A stretch of DNA of 64,000 nucleotides, from positions 2,852,001 to 2,916,000 of the forward strand of contig NZ_RJUK01000001.1 in the NCBI RefSeq assembly GCF_003762925.1, written 5' to 3'. How positions within the stretch are numbered: the stretch's first letter is position 1; each line of letters starts with the position of its first letter. The notes under the pieces were generated by a model, which was not told where the DNA came from, did no database searches, and saw only the letters and a program-made list of their open reading frames with translations. Shown piece after piece: positions 21,230 to 32,007 of this stretch. Source of the DNA: Marinimicrobium koreense. Its GTDB lineage: Bacteria; Pseudomonadota; Gammaproteobacteria; Pseudomonadales; Cellvibrionaceae. The position numbers and the translations under genes were made by a program.

Positions 21230-22897
21230 ATGATTGCCAACCCCGCCAAGAAATACCGTCGTTTCGAGCCCATTCAGCTCCCGGACCGTCAGTGGCCCAA
21301 CAAGGTCATTGATCAGGCGCCGATCTGGATGAGCACCGACCTGCGCGATGGCAATCAGGCCCTGATCGATCCGATGAATGTGGACACCAAGTTGCGCCTG
21401 TTCAAAGCCCTGGTGTCGATCGGCTTCAAGGAAATTGAAGTGGGCTTTCCGTCGGCCTCCGACACCGATTTCAACTTTGTACGTCGCCTGATCGAGGAAG
21501 ATCACATTCCCGATGACGTCACTGTCGAGGTGCTCACCCAGGCGCGCCAGGATCTGATCGCCCGCACCGTGGAATCGCTCAAAGGCGCGCGCCGGGCCAT
21601 CGTGCATATGTACAACCCCGTGGCGCCAGCGTTCCGCCGGATCGTCTACAAGACCGACAAGGCCGGTGTCAAAGAGATTGCCGAGCGCGGCACCCGCTGG
21701 GTGAAAGAGCTCACCGAAGCTCAACCGGGCACCGAATGGGTGTACCAGTATTCGCCGGAAGTGTTCTCCAGCACCGAAGTGGAGTTCGCCAAAGAGGTGT
21801 GCGATGCGGTCTCGGCCATCTGGCAGCCGACACCCGAACGCAAGATGATTTTCAACCTGCCGGCGACCGTGGAAATGTCCACGCCCAACACTTACGCCGA
21901 CCAGATCGAGTGGATGCACCGCAACCTCAACAATCGCGAGAGCATCATTCTGAGTGTGCACCCGCACAACGATCGGGGTACCGCCGTGGCGGCCGCCGAG
22001 CTGGCGGTGATGGCCGGGGCTGACCGGGTGGAAGGTTGTCTGTTCGGCAACGGCGAACGCACCGGTAATGTGGACCTGGTGACTTTGGCCATGAACCTCT
22101 ACTCCCAGGGCATTCACCCGGGCCTGGATTTCACCGACATTGATCAGATCCGCCAGTTGGCCGAAGAGTGCACCCAGCTTCCGGTTCATCCGCGCCATCC
22201 CTATGCGGGTGAGTTGGTGTTCACCGCCTTTTCCGGCTCACACCAGGATGCAATCAAGAAGGGCTTTGCGGTGCAGGACCCGGAGGGCTATTGGGAAGTC
22301 CCTTATCTGCCTATTGACCCGGCCGACCTCAACCGCAGCTACGATGCCGTGGTGCGGGTGAACAGTCAGTCCGGCAAGGGCGGTGTCAGCTTCCTGCTTC
22401 AGCAGCAGGCAGGCTATGAATTGCCCCGTCGTCTGCAGATCGAGTTCAGCGGCGTGGTCCAGAAAGTCAGTGACACCTCGGGCAAAGAGGTGGCCAGTGG
22501 CGATATCTACAAGCTGTTTGATCAGGAGTACCTGCAGGTCAACGCGCCTTATGTGTACACCAGCAGTCGGGTCAGTGATGGCGAAGACGGCGTGGTGAAC
22601 ACCCTGATCCTGGGCAAGTTCCAGGGCCAGGAAGTGGAGTTGACCGGTACCGGCAATGGCCCGATTGATGCCGCCGCCAAGGCCCTCGGTGAGCACGCGG
22701 GTCAGACCATTACGGTAGTGGACTACCACGAGCACGGCCTGGGCGCCGGCTCCGATGTGGCGGCAGTATGCTATGTCGAAGTGAAAGTGGGCGACCACAA
22801 GCCCGTGTTTGGCGTCGGGCAGGACAAGAACATTGTCGCGGCCGCCATCAAAGCGCTGATCAATGGTGTGAACCGGGATCTGGGAATGAGCGCCTAA
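21230..22897 (+). CDS. leuA: 2-isopropylmalate synthase (long LeuA type)
   Basis: First committed enzyme of leucine synthesis: condenses acetyl-CoA with 2-oxoisovalerate. Start taken at the ATG at 21230, preceded by GGAG, giving 555 residues; an upstream in-frame start would add seven residues without a ribosome site. The HMGL-like TIM barrel has [15 protein letters not shown] (metal-binding Asp after LRDG), [18 protein letters not shown] and [15 protein letters not shown]; the C-terminal regulatory LeuA dimer domain follows from about 425, where leucine feedback occurs. Stands alone, followed by a terminator, as in Pseudomonas where leuA is apart from leuBCD. Confidence 0.96.
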   Translation: MIANPAKKYRRFEPIQLPDRQWPNKVIDQAPIWMSTDLRDGNQALIDPMNVDTKLRLFKALVSIGFKEIEVGFPSASDTDFNFVRRLIEEDHIPDDVTVEVLTQARQDLIARTVESLKGARRAIVHMYNPVAPAFRRIVYKTDKAGVKEIAERGTRWVKELTEAQPGTEWVYQYSPEVFSSTEVEFAKEVCDAVSAIWQPTPERKMIFNLPATVEMSTPNTYADQIEWMHRNLNNRESIILSVHPHNDRGTAVAAAELAVMAGADRVEGCLFGNGERTGNVDLVTLAMNLYSQGIHPGLDFTDIDQIRQLAEECTQLPVHPRHPYAGELVFTAFSGSHQDAIKKGFAVQDPEGYWEVPYLPIDPADLNRSYDAVVRVNSQSGKGGVSFLLQQQAGYELPRRLQIEFSGVVQKVSDTSGKEVASGDIYKLFDQEYLQVNAPYVYTSSRVSDGEDGVVNTLILGKFQGQEVELTGTGNGPIDAAAKALGEHAGQTITVVDYHEHGLGAGSDVAAVCYVEVKVGDHKPVFGVGQDKNIVAAAIKALINGVNRDLGMSA

Positions 22898-22937
22898 GAT
22901 CGATCGGCGTTCTTCTTACACCACTAGCAACACCCGT

Positions 22938-22970
22938 AAAGCCAGGTTGAAATAACGGCCTGGCTTTTTT
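22938..22970 (+). terminator. rho-independent terminator of leuA
   Basis: Stem AAAGCCAGG (22938-22946) pairs with CCTGGCTTT (22959-22967), running into a T-tract, 40 bases past the leuA stop. Confidence 0.85.
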
Positions 22971-23178
22971 ATGCCTTTGGCATTTATAAAATGCTGTTAC
23001 ATGCGCCAAAATGCCTTAGTAGCCGTGTTTTGTGACTTAACTCAAGTAAAGTCGTCTATTTTGCGTCGAACCCTTTACCCCATGTAACACCTGTGCCATT
23101 ATTTGATTGCGCAACCATTGAGTTGCCATTCCAATACAAGAACCCTGTTCTAACAATAAACATTGAGGGAGTTTGAGA

Positions 23179-25950
23179 ATGAAAGTATTCCACCTGAGCC
23201 CGCTCGCCCTGGCGCTCGCTGCTGCTGCCATGCCCGCTGCCCACGCCCAAGACGAAGGTGCTGGCGCCCTGGAAGAGGTGGTGGTCACCGGCTTCCGCCA
23301 GAGTCTGGAACGCGCGCTGGACATCAAACGCGATTCCGCCAACAACGTCGAAACCATTGTCGCTGAAGACATGGGTAAAATGCCTGACCTCAACCTGGCC
23401 GAGTCCCTGCAACGGGTCCCCGGTGTGGCCATCACCCGCGAAGGCGGTGAAGGTCGCAGCATCACCGTGCGCGGCCTGAGCCCGGATTTCACCCGCAGTA
23501 CCCTGAACGGCATGGAAGTCCCCGGCAGCGCCGGCGGCCTGGACTCCTCCGGCGGCGTCAACCGCGGCCGCTCCATGGACTTCAACATCTTCGCCTCGGA
23601 ACTGTTCAACCGCATCGACATTCACAAGTCGCCCAAGGCGTCGGTGGAAGAGGGCGGTCTGGCCAGTACCGTGGAGCTGTTTACCGCCAAGCCATTTGAT
23701 AACCCCGGCCTGAACGCCAGCGTCAGCGGCCAGTTCACCGTAGATAACGTCGCCGACGAGGCCGACCCGCGATTCGCCGCGCTGGTGAGCAACACCTTTA
23801 TGGACGACACCGTCGGGGTGCTGTTCTCGGTGGCTCACTCCACCCGCACCGTGCGTCAGGAAGGTTTCGGCACTGTGCGCTATACATCGCCGTTTGCCAA
23901 CGGCCAGAGCTGGGCGGATACCAGTGGTACCACCATCAACGGCACGCCCGACCCGGATACCAACCACCCCGAATACACTCAAGGTGACGATCCGCTCGAC
24001 TACATGTGGACCCCGCGCCTGCCCCGGATGGACTACTTTGGCAACACCCAGGATCGCACCGGTGTGACCGCCGCGTTCCAGTTCCGCCCCAATGATCGCC
24101 TGGAATTGGGTCTGGACATCGTCGGTTCCGAGCTGTCGAACGACCGCGAGTCCTACAACTACTTCGCCCAGTTCCGGAACACCTTCGATGAAATCACACC
24201 CACCAGTGTGACCCTGGATGCCGCCGGCCGTCAGATCGTGGCCGGTACCTTCCAGAACGTGACCCCGCGTTCGGAAAGCCGCGGCCAATTCTCGGAAACC
24301 ACTTTCCTGCAGACCGTGTTCTCCGGTAAGTACGATCTGAGCGATCGCACCGAACTGAGCTTCATGCTGGGTAACGCCAACTCCGAACACGATGAAGAAC
24401 AGTACCGCTTCAACCTGACCGCCTCGGAAGGTCACGACTTCACCTTCGATTTCGGTGCGGATTCCGACATTGCGGAAATGAGCTACGGGTTCGATATTCT
24501 GGAACCGTCGAACTACTTCTTCTCCGGCCCGACGCTGCGCAAAGACGTGGTGGATCGTGACAACACCACTTTCCGTCTGGATCTGGAAACCGAGCAGGGC
24601 GGCGCCGTGTTCAAAACCGGTTTTATCTACAACGACCGGGAAGTGGACTCACTGCGCTACAACCCGACCGAAGGCACCATCGATGCACCGGATGAAGTGA
24701 CCTCGGATCTGGCCACCTCACTGACCGGTATCGGTATCGATGACTTTGCCAGCGGCCTGGATGCCCCCGGCGGCTTCCCGCGCGACTTCCTGATCGCCCA
24801 CTTCGACAACACCATTGAAGCCTACGGTGCGGGCCAATTCACCCCGGTACCGGTGGACGCCTCCTCCTGGAACGTACAGGAAGAGACCATGGGCCTGTAC
24901 GGTGAAGTGGACTTTGAAACCAGCGTGTTTGATCGTCCGCTGCGGGTGAACAGCGGCCTCCGTATCGCACGGACCTTCATGACCTCGAGCGGTGCTACCG
25001 AAGATCCGGTCACCGGTGAGGCGATCCTGCTGTCCGAGGACAACGCCTACACCGACGTGTTGCCCTCGACCAACATCGTGTGGGAAATTGAAGAAGACCT
25101 GCTGCTGCGCGCCAACATCTCCCGCAACATCACCCGCCCGGGACTGGGCAGCCTGTCACCCACCGTGACCGGTGTGACGCCGATCAACGGCAACATCAGC
25201 CGGGGTAATCCGAACCTCGACCCGATGCGCGCCAGCGCCGTGGATCTGGGCCTGGAGTGGTACTTCGACAGCGAAGCGCTGCTGGCGGTGACCCTGTTCC
25301 ACAAAGACATCGAAAGCTTCATCAGCGGTGACGAAGTGGAAGGACCGCTCACCCCGGAGCTGCGCCAGATCGTGTCCAACTACCCGGCCTACGACCCGGA
25401 CTCTCCGCTGTTTGAGCCCAACGCGGTGGATATCAACGGATCGGCCTGGTTTACCTCCCAGCCGGTCAACGGCGATGGCGCCCAGCTCGATGGGGTGGAG
25501 ATCGCGTATCAGCAGCCGTTCACCTTCCTGCCGGCACCGTTCGACAACCTGGGTATGATTGCCAACTACACCTATGTGAGTTCGGAGTCCCGGTTTGACA
25601 CGGTGGTCAGCACTCTCCCGGGCCTGTCGGAAGAGAGTTACAACTTCACCCTGTACTATGAGACTGACCGCTATGGTATCCGTGGCTCCATCAACGGTCG
25701 GGACGACTACATTACCGACCCGACCGGCAGCAACGGCAACGCTCAGCACGCCACCACCGGTCCGACCCGTCTGGACATGTCGGCGTTCTACAACATCACC
25801 GATGACCTGAAGGTGACGTTGGAAGGCATCAACATGACCAACGAGACCGAGCGGCTGTACACCACCGGTCCGTTGGGCGACATGAACCTGGTGCGTGAGT
25901 ACAACACCACCGGCCGAGAGGTTTACCTCGGCCTGCGTTACAGCTACTGA
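23179..25950 (+). CDS. TonB-dependent receptor (large, carbohydrate-type)
   Basis: Outer-membrane active transporter powered by TonB-ExbBD. Start set at the ATG at 23179 (MKVFHLSPLALAL) after GAGGGAG; 923 residues with a 24-residue signal peptide ending AHAQ. The mature N-terminus EEVVVTGFRQSLERALDIKRDSANNVETIVAEDM resembles the TonB box and plug of receptors widespread in Caulobacter, Xanthomonas and Cellvibrionaceae that import oligosaccharides; plug motifs LAESLQRVPGVAI and ITVRGLSPDFTRSTLNGMEV are clear. The beta-barrel ends in an aromatic residue (LRYSY). No iron-related neighbour is present, so a sugar substrate is the likelier guess. Confidence 0.92.
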   Translation: MKVFHLSPLALALAAAAMPAAHAQDEGAGALEEVVVTGFRQSLERALDIKRDSANNVETIVAEDMGKMPDLNLAESLQRVPGVAITREGGEGRSITVRGLSPDFTRSTLNGMEVPGSAGGLDSSGGVNRGRSMDFNIFASELFNRIDIHKSPKASVEEGGLASTVELFTAKPFDNPGLNASVSGQFTVDNVADEADPRFAALVSNTFMDDTVGVLFSVAHSTRTVRQEGFGTVRYTSPFANGQSWADTSGTTINGTPDPDTNHPEYTQGDDPLDYMWTPRLPRMDYFGNTQDRTGVTAAFQFRPNDRLELGLDIVGSELSNDRESYNYFAQFRNTFDEITPTSVTLDAAGRQIVAGTFQNVTPRSESRGQFSETTFLQTVFSGKYDLSDRTELSFMLGNANSEHDEEQYRFNLTASEGHDFTFDFGADSDIAEMSYGFDILEPSNYFFSGPTLRKDVVDRDNTTFRLDLETEQGGAVFKTGFIYNDREVDSLRYNPTEGTIDAPDEVTSDLATSLTGIGIDDFASGLDAPGGFPRDFLIAHFDNTIEAYGAGQFTPVPVDASSWNVQEETMGLYGEVDFETSVFDRPLRVNSGLRIARTFMTSSGATEDPVTGEAILLSEDNAYTDVLPSTNIVWEIEEDLLLRANISRNITRPGLGSLSPTVTGVTPINGNISRGNPNLDPMRASAVDLGLEWYFDSEALLAVTLFHKDIESFISGDEVEGPLTPELRQIVSNYPAYDPDSPLFEPNAVDINGSAWFTSQPVNGDGAQLDGVEIAYQQPFTFLPAPFDNLGMIANYTYVSSESRFDTVVSTLPGLSEESYNFTLYYETDRYGIRGSINGRDDYITDPTGSNGNAQHATTGPTRLDMSAFYNITDDLKVTLEGINMTNETERLYTTGPLGDMNLVREYNTTGREVYLGLRYSY

Positions 25951-25992
25951 CCCTCGACGGCTCGCCCTGGCGAGCCGGGCTGAAGCTGATGG

Positions 25993-26022
25993 GCGCCACC
26001 CACTGGGGTGGCGCTTTTTTTT
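25993..26022 (+). terminator. terminator after first TonB receptor
   Basis: GCGCCACCC (25993-26001) pairs with GGGTGGCGC (26006-26014), followed directly by eight T residues. It separates the receptor from the diguanylate cyclase gene. Confidence 0.92.
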
Positions 26023-26064
26023 CGCCTATACTCCCGGTATCGGCACTGCGAACCTGGCCCCTGA

Positions 26065-27840
26065 ATGATTACAAACCGTACTACGACAACTGTGGCAACG
26101 CTCGGGCCGCGGGCGCTTCTGTTGTGGCTTGTCCTGCTGTTGGTCAGCACGGCGACCCACGCTCGGGAGCCTGTGATTGAGCTTGAGGGGCTGACTCAAC
26201 AGTCTCTGGTGGAACAGGTCGAATTTCGGCCTGCTGCACCTGATGTGCCCCTTGAGGAGGTTCGAACCGATAAGGGTTTTCGGCCGTTGCATAGGGCCGA
26301 CATCAATCAGGGTATATCGGGTCAGGCCTACTGGTTACGCACCCGGTTGGTTAACACTCACAATAAACCGGTTTCCTGGATACTGGTCCATAAAACATCC
26401 TATCTCGATCACATCGAGCTTTATACCCGTGATGCTACCGCCTCAAAGTTTGAACGAGCGCACCTGTCCGACCGGGTCCCCTTCCATGAACGCCCGATTG
26501 ATTACCGCACCCTGGCATTTCCAGGTCAAACAGGAGGCGATAGTTACACGGATATATATCTGAAGGTCTACTACGACAAGCCGGACTCGGTCAGTCTTCA
26601 GTTTACCCTGTATTCTCCGGAAGCATTCACTCAGGCGGTACAGTACGAAAACCTGTGGTTTGGTGCCTATTACGGCGCCCTGGCCGTGATGTTGTTTCTT
26701 GCGTTGATCATTGGAACTCTGCTGCGTCGCCCCAGCGTTTTCATCTATGCGGCATTGCTACTGGCCACGGGCTGGAAGTGGACGCTGTTGAACGGATTCG
26801 GCTATCAATACCTCTGGCCTGACAGTATTTATGGGCACAACGAAGGCTTCCATATCGCGTTCTTATTGTTCGCACTCTGCGCCACACAGTTCTCCAAGTC
26901 ATTCCTGAATACCCGCGTTCATTTCCCGCTGGGCCATCGTCTGTTGCAGGTGATCCAGTTTGTGGCACTGGCGGGCATTGCTGTGCGCCTGATGGGCGCC
27001 TACGAGCCGGCGTTACACATCGCGTTTATCACCCTGGCGGTGATTGCATTCTTGCTGCCAGTCATCGGTGCTCACGCCTGGTATAGCGGCCTGCGGTACG
27101 CGCGCTGGTATTTTCTCGCCTGGCTGTTGTATTGCGTCAGCTTGCTCCTGACGCTGGCCAGTGCTTACCTGAGCATTGTTCCCAATGGTATGTACGCACT
27201 GATACTGTTGCAGGTCGGAAGCCTGCTTGAGGCGGTATTTCTGACCGTCGCATTAACAGAGCGTCTCCTGAATCTCGAAACTGAACGGCGCAAGGCGTTG
27301 GCGCTGGCCAATCAGGACCCACTGACTGGTCTGGGTAACCGACGGCTGTTGCAGAGTGAGTACGAAGGCTTTATCGAGAGCGGTTCCGCCCACCGAAAAC
27401 CCATGTACCTGATCATGATCGACCTGGATTATTTCAAACAGATCAATGATCAATACGGCCACGATGCTGGAGACCAGGTGCTGAGAGAAGTGGCCCGATT
27501 ACTTAGGGCGCATTGCCGGGACACCGATGTCTGCATCCGCTACGGTGGTGAGGAGTTCGCCTTGTTGGTGCGAACCGACGGAGTACAGTCGGCACGCGCT
27601 ATTGCCGAGCGAATCCGCGAAGAGTTTGCCCGAACGCCGACGCTCTACGAAGGACACTCCATCGCACACACACTCAGTTGCGGTGTGACCCCGGTGCAAC
27701 GTCACGGCCAGGCGCTGAGCGTCAATGAAATGATGAAACACGCCGATCAGGCGCTGTATGAAGGCAAAGCGGCAGGACGCAATTGCACGGTCATCTATCG
27801 TGACAGCCTGTCGAATCCCTCATTACAGACTATTCAATGA
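26065..27840 (+). CDS. 7TMR-DISM receptor diguanylate cyclase
   Basis: Membrane sensor that makes c-di-GMP. 591 residues: signal peptide (about 1-33), a periplasmic 7TMR-DISM extracellular beta-sandwich (about 45-185), seven hydrophobic segments (about 195-400), then GGDEF domain beginning DPLTGLGNRR near 419. The active loop is GGEEF at 494-498, a functional variant, and an RxxD inhibitory site (RDTD) sits five residues before it, so product feedback is expected. The DISM extracellular domain is thought to bind carbohydrates or related ligands, which suits its place beside TonB receptors. Likely links nutrient sensing to biofilm or motility. Confidence 0.92.
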   Translation: MITNRTTTTVATLGPRALLLWLVLLLVSTATHAREPVIELEGLTQQSLVEQVEFRPAAPDVPLEEVRTDKGFRPLHRADINQGISGQAYWLRTRLVNTHNKPVSWILVHKTSYLDHIELYTRDATASKFERAHLSDRVPFHERPIDYRTLAFPGQTGGDSYTDIYLKVYYDKPDSVSLQFTLYSPEAFTQAVQYENLWFGAYYGALAVMLFLALIIGTLLRRPSVFIYAALLLATGWKWTLLNGFGYQYLWPDSIYGHNEGFHIAFLLFALCATQFSKSFLNTRVHFPLGHRLLQVIQFVALAGIAVRLMGAYEPALHIAFITLAVIAFLLPVIGAHAWYSGLRYARWYFLAWLLYCVSLLLTLASAYLSIVPNGMYALILLQVGSLLEAVFLTVALTERLLNLETERRKALALANQDPLTGLGNRRLLQSEYEGFIESGSAHRKPMYLIMIDLDYFKQINDQYGHDAGDQVLREVARLLRAHCRDTDVCIRYGGEEFALLVRTDGVQSARAIAERIREEFARTPTLYEGHSIAHTLSCGVTPVQRHGQALSVNEMMKHADQALYEGKAAGRNCTVIYRDSLSNPSLQTIQ

Positions 27841-27891
27841 GACCCTGAGCCATGACTGACTATCTGCGGAAAACCCCTACGGAGGTTCTTA

Positions 27892-28146
27892 GTGAGTGAT
27901 ACCGATCTGCGCGACCACCTTGCGGTTGAGCGCACCCACCTGGCCAACGAGCGTACCCTGCTGTCCTACATACGCACGGCGCTGTCCGTCATCATCGGTG
28001 GCGGTGTGGTGCTGCAGTTTCTACCGGAGCAACCGGTTCTGAAAGTGCTGGCCTGGGTCGCCATTTTTGGTGGATTGGTCATGGCAGGGATTGGCGTTTA
28101 CCGCTTTCTCAAGGTCCGCCGGGAAATCCCCCGGGTACAATCCTGA
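27892..28146 (+). CDS. DUF202 family small membrane protein (YidH-like)
   Basis: 84-residue protein with a GTG start at 27892 supported by GGAGG nine bases upstream. N-terminus has the family motif LAVERTHLANERTLLSYIRTAL, followed by two hydrophobic helices (about 32-50 and 53-72) and a basic tail. Function is not established for the bacterial family, which is related by domain to yeast VTC membrane subunits. It is 51 bases after the cyclase gene and may share its transcript. Confidence 0.85.
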   Translation: MSDTDLRDHLAVERTHLANERTLLSYIRTALSVIIGGGVVLQFLPEQPVLKVLAWVAIFGGLVMAGIGVYRFLKVRREIPRVQS

Positions 28147-28736
28147 GGTTGCCGCTTATCCTCCGTTTGTTGGGATATGCAGGACAGGCGGCTAGTCAAT
28201 ATCGGATTTATCGATAACCAAATTCATGCAGCTCGACCAAATCAGAGTAAGTGCAATAACCCGCTGACAGTGATCAAAAAGCAATAGAGTCGCACATTCA
28301 GGTTCTGATCGAGTGTTGGGATTACTGTTTTAATACATCAAAAATGATTAGGTTGGCTGGCCTAATAAATGGCCAGATAGCGAAAAATGACTGGCGCATA
28401 GAACCACACTTCATTAAAAAGGTACTGTTAGTAATACTTGGCTCTTTAGCCAAAAATCACCCCAGTTGGCCTTGAATTGTGCCACTCCCTGTGCAAAGAT
28501 CTTTAGGTAACGCTCAAAAAAAGTCTGTAAAACCTACCACCATCAACCATATAAACAGACGAATTGAGCGCGAGAGAAATCCGATAAAGCAGTTCCAATA
28601 AAGCAGTACAGGACAATCCGTACAGACACGTACACTAAAAATATCAATCGGATTCTAAAGCGGCATAAGTCCGTCTGAATCTCAGAAAAAGTTTCAACCT
28701 AAATAAATTAATAAAGTAGTAGTCGAGGGAGACAAA
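28147..28736. other. 590-base AT-rich intergenic region before the second TonB receptor
   Basis: No gene seen on either strand. It is distinctly AT-rich compared with flanking DNA. Visible structure: short hairpins CTGGCC/GGCCAG near 28355-28380 and TTGGCT/AGCCAA near 28440-28455, an ATCGAT palindrome near 28210, and a direct repeat ATAAAGCAGT near 28585-28605. The last 30 bases carry GAGGGAG as the ribosome site of the receptor. I cannot place a promoter with confidence. Confidence 0.5.
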
Positions 28737-31700
28737 ATGTTTCATAAACGTATGCTGTCACTGGCGGTTTCGCTGGTGGCTGGTGGTTCCCTGCCCCTTA
28801 TTGCCCATGCTCAGGACGATCAGGCTGCCGAGCCCATGCTGGAAGAAATTCTTGTCCAGGGTGTTCGAGCTGCAGAGCTGAACGCTCGAGAAATTGAGCG
28901 TAACCGGGACATCTTCAGCTCCGTCATCTCTCAGGATGACGCAGGTAATTTTGCTGATCAGAACGTCGCTGAAGCGCTTCAGCGCCTTCCGGGTGTTACT
29001 ATTCAGAAGAGTGACGGCCAGGGTGAATTTGTGAACGTCCGGGGTCTGGGTCCGAATTTCGTTGGCGTAAGCCTGAACAATTCTGAACTAGCCTCTTCAA
29101 GCACCGATAACCGTTCTGTCGCACTTAATTCGATTCCTGCTGACTTGATGGGGTCCATTGAAGTTTTCAAATCATTGACGCCGGATATGGACCTGAACTC
29201 GATTGGTGGCCGCGTCAACGTGAACTCAGTGACCGCGTTCTCCCGCGGTGAGGATAGCCTCAGATTAAGCCTTCAAGGGGCTATGCATGAGCAGCGTGGA
29301 GAATTTTCGCCGAAAGCGACTATCCAGGCTACTAAACTTCTCGCTGATGAAACGATTGGTATTGCGGTTTCCCTGTCTCACGAAGAGCGCGCTACCGAAG
29401 TTAATCAGATATTTCACGATACCAGCAACGACCTTCGATTCTTGCGCGTTTCTCGGCCACAGCTCGGTGATGACAGCAACAATCGTGAAAACAACGCCAG
29501 AAGCTCTCTGGAGTACCTGCAGGAAGGTGTAGTCGATCCTTATATCGATGAGCCGAGAATCCTGGCTCCCTGGGAGTTCGAGGTCCGTCAAGATGAGAGC
29601 GTACGCACTACTACGGCGGGTACCTTTAACGTGGAGTGGCGGCCAACCGACAATAGCGAGTACTTTGTTCGCTATGACCACTCAACCTTTACCGATGAAG
29701 AGCTGACCCTGCGGGAGTACTTCCGTTTTGGGCAGGGTGATGCACGGTACGTGTCCTATGTGAACCCTGAAAATAACAGCTTTGCCGTATCTGATACAGA
29801 TTTGCAGCAGCACGTTTTCATCCAGGAGGCTGAAGATAAGACAACCACCTTCGCTCTGGGTGGCGAAAACAATATTGATCTGTGGACGGTGGACTACGAG
29901 TACCATAATTCAGTGGGCGAGCAAACCAATCCGGATGACAGAAGGGTACAGTTCCGAATTCAGTCGCTCCCAATGTACGCGCGGTCTTTCCAGGACGATA
30001 TCGAAGCTCAGGTACTTTCGCGCACACAGATTCGCGCCTTGGCTGAACAGTCCGGTGCTGTAATTCCAACCTCCGGTGTTCCCGGAACGGGTGGCTATGC
30101 AGGTTTCCCTGGTTACGAGCTTGGAGAGCGTCGACAGGAAGCCTTTGTGTACGACGGGATATATCTGGAGGACGGCTTCCGCGAAGACGACGTGGAGCAG
30201 TTCAAACTGAATATCCGTCGTGATTTTGAAGGCGGCTTTGTCAACTACTTCAAGGCTGGTGTTCTCGCCAAAGAGCGTACCCGTAGCCGGGATCGCGCTC
30301 GTTGGAGTGTAAACCCGAGTGACTACCCCTTTGCTTGTGAAGGTGACGAAGAATGTCTTACCTGGGCAAACACGGGTATTGGTCGCGGCGATTTCGAAAC
30401 CTATACACCTAGAAACCCTCGCTTCGATCACGATTTCATAACAACGGCTGATGCCGAAAATCTTCTCGATATTACGCGCCAAATCCCCTTGAACTTGGAC
30501 CCGAATAGAAGTGGCCAAGCGAGCAAGAGCGATAACTACGCAATCTATGAAGAGAGCAATGAAGCTTATCTGATGGGTGAATTCAACCTGACAGATAACA
30601 TGTGGTTGATTGCTGGTGCACGGTATGTAGAAACCGAGTTTGGTTCTACAGGTTGGTTCACTTTGCGTCACGATCGCTTCCAGCAGGAAGATGGCGTTGT
30701 TCGGGATATCGTAATGCCCCTCGGAGACCCAACAACCGGCGGTTTTGTCGTCAATCAGTACGATGGTGTATATCCCGGTCTGCATTTGCGTTGGGAGCCA
30801 AGAGACGACCTGTTGGTGAGAAGTTCCCTTTGGACCAACTACAATCGTCCTGACTACGATGACGCTAGTGCAGACGCCGGATTTGACGGTCGGGTTTTCC
30901 TGAGCGCAGCGGACCCGATTGAAGGCCGCGATAATTGCAGTGATAACCTTCAGGACGATTTGGGTGCGCCTAACGATGGTTATGTCGAGTTCATTTCGCA
31001 GAACTTCACCCTTTGTGAAGGAAACGCCTTAGAACTGGGCAATACTGATCTGAAAGCCATGGAAGCCACTAACTTCGATGCGTCGGTCAGTTGGTATGGG
31101 CCCAACGGCCACTTCGCCGAACTGGCCGTTTTCTATAAGCAAATCGATGACTTTATTGTTGAAGTAAGGGGTATTGATGTTGCGAGAAACGATCTTCCAG
31201 GTTCAGTTAAAGTGGCTTTGGATCGTATCGATTCGTCGAATGGCGGTGATCCGTCCATTACCGAGAACGTGTTCCGCATCGACCAGGACCATGTCTTCCA
31301 GGATGTAAATACCACGCTCAATGGGGATACGTCGTCAGTGTATGGTGCAGAAATCAGTTACTCCCGTTACTTTGATAACAATTTCTTTATTAACGGTAAT
31401 ATGACATTGCTTAGCAGTACCGCAGACGCAGGGGAGACGGTCCGTGCAGACGATATCAGGCTGCCAAATCAGGCTGACTTGACCGCAAACCTGACCTTGG
31501 GTTGGGAAAACGAGATGTTTTCTGCGCGTTTGATTCAAAATTATCGTAGTGAGGTTCTCAAGCAGATTGGTTCCTGCTCTGCCGCAGACATCCAGACTGA
31601 CCGGGAGTGGGCGGCGCTGAATGATGCCAGTAATCCCGATGCGCTCGAAGGTGCAACGGGTTCAGGCGTTGTTTACCCGGAAAATTGTCGACGCTGGGCA

Positions 31701-31913
31701 GATGTGTTCCACGATGAAATCTTTGGCCTGGACTTCAAGGCCACTTACAACCTGAACGAAGACATTAAGTTCTACTTCGATGTCCTGAATGTGACAGAGG
31801 ATGTAGATGTCTTCTATTTCCGTGGTAACGATTACTCCAACGGACCGGTGATGTATGAATCGGAAGGTTTGGGTCGCACCTTTCAGGTGGGGGCTACCAT
31901 ACGCTTCTGGTAA
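28737..31913 (+). CDS. TonB-dependent receptor, 1058 residues
   Basis: Outer-membrane transporter of the large carbohydrate-type group. Signal peptide of about 26 residues ending AHAQ, then EEILVQGVRAAELNAREIERNRDIFSSVISQDDAG, plug motifs VAEALQRLPGVTIQ and VNVRGLGPNFVGVSLN, and a long beta-barrel ending ATIRFW with a terminal aromatic. Codon choice and GC are lower than in the first receptor. It is 94 bases upstream of a triplicated lipoprotein on the same strand, and the pair probably works as a surface capture-and-import unit. The substrate cannot be read from sequence; nearby pectate lyases suggest pectic oligosaccharides. Confidence 0.92.
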   Translation: MFHKRMLSLAVSLVAGGSLPLIAHAQDDQAAEPMLEEILVQGVRAAELNAREIERNRDIFSSVISQDDAGNFADQNVAEALQRLPGVTIQKSDGQGEFVNVRGLGPNFVGVSLNNSELASSSTDNRSVALNSIPADLMGSIEVFKSLTPDMDLNSIGGRVNVNSVTAFSRGEDSLRLSLQGAMHEQRGEFSPKATIQATKLLADETIGIAVSLSHEERATEVNQIFHDTSNDLRFLRVSRPQLGDDSNNRENNARSSLEYLQEGVVDPYIDEPRILAPWEFEVRQDESVRTTTAGTFNVEWRPTDNSEYFVRYDHSTFTDEELTLREYFRFGQGDARYVSYVNPENNSFAVSDTDLQQHVFIQEAEDKTTTFALGGENNIDLWTVDYEYHNSVGEQTNPDDRRVQFRIQSLPMYARSFQDDIEAQVLSRTQIRALAEQSGAVIPTSGVPGTGGYAGFPGYELGERRQEAFVYDGIYLEDGFREDDVEQFKLNIRRDFEGGFVNYFKAGVLAKERTRSRDRARWSVNPSDYPFACEGDEECLTWANTGIGRGDFETYTPRNPRFDHDFITTADAENLLDITRQIPLNLDPNRSGQASKSDNYAIYEESNEAYLMGEFNLTDNMWLIAGARYVETEFGSTGWFTLRHDRFQQEDGVVRDIVMPLGDPTTGGFVVNQYDGVYPGLHLRWEPRDDLLVRSSLWTNYNRPDYDDASADAGFDGRVFLSAADPIEGRDNCSDNLQDDLGAPNDGYVEFISQNFTLCEGNALELGNTDLKAMEATNFDASVSWYGPNGHFAELAVFYKQIDDFIVEVRGIDVARNDLPGSVKVALDRIDSSNGGDPSITENVFRIDQDHVFQDVNTTLNGDTSSVYGAEISYSRYFDNNFFINGNMTLLSSTADAGETVRADDIRLPNQADLTANLTLGWENEMFSARLIQNYRSEVLKQIGSCSAADIQTDREWAALNDASNPDALEGATGSGVVYPENCRRWADVFHDEIFGLDFKATYNLNEDIKFYFDVLNVTEDVDVFYFRGNDYSNGPVMYESEGLGRTFQVGATIRFW

Positions 31914-31928
31914 AAGAACTCATGGTTG

Positions 31929-31954
31929 ATTGCTCTGCTATTGCGTAGAGCAAT
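31929..31954 (+). promoter_or_regulatory. hairpin between receptor and lipoprotein genes
   Basis: ATTGCTCT (31929-31936) pairs with AGAGCAAT (31947-31954) across a ten-base loop, with no T-run after it. It lies in the 94-base gap of a probable two-gene operon and could protect or partly attenuate the transcript so the two proteins are made in different amounts. Confidence 0.35.
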
Positions 31955-32007
31955 TAACTGGGGTGTAGAGAGATATCATTAGATAAAAACGTAGGAGATC
32001 AACCGAT

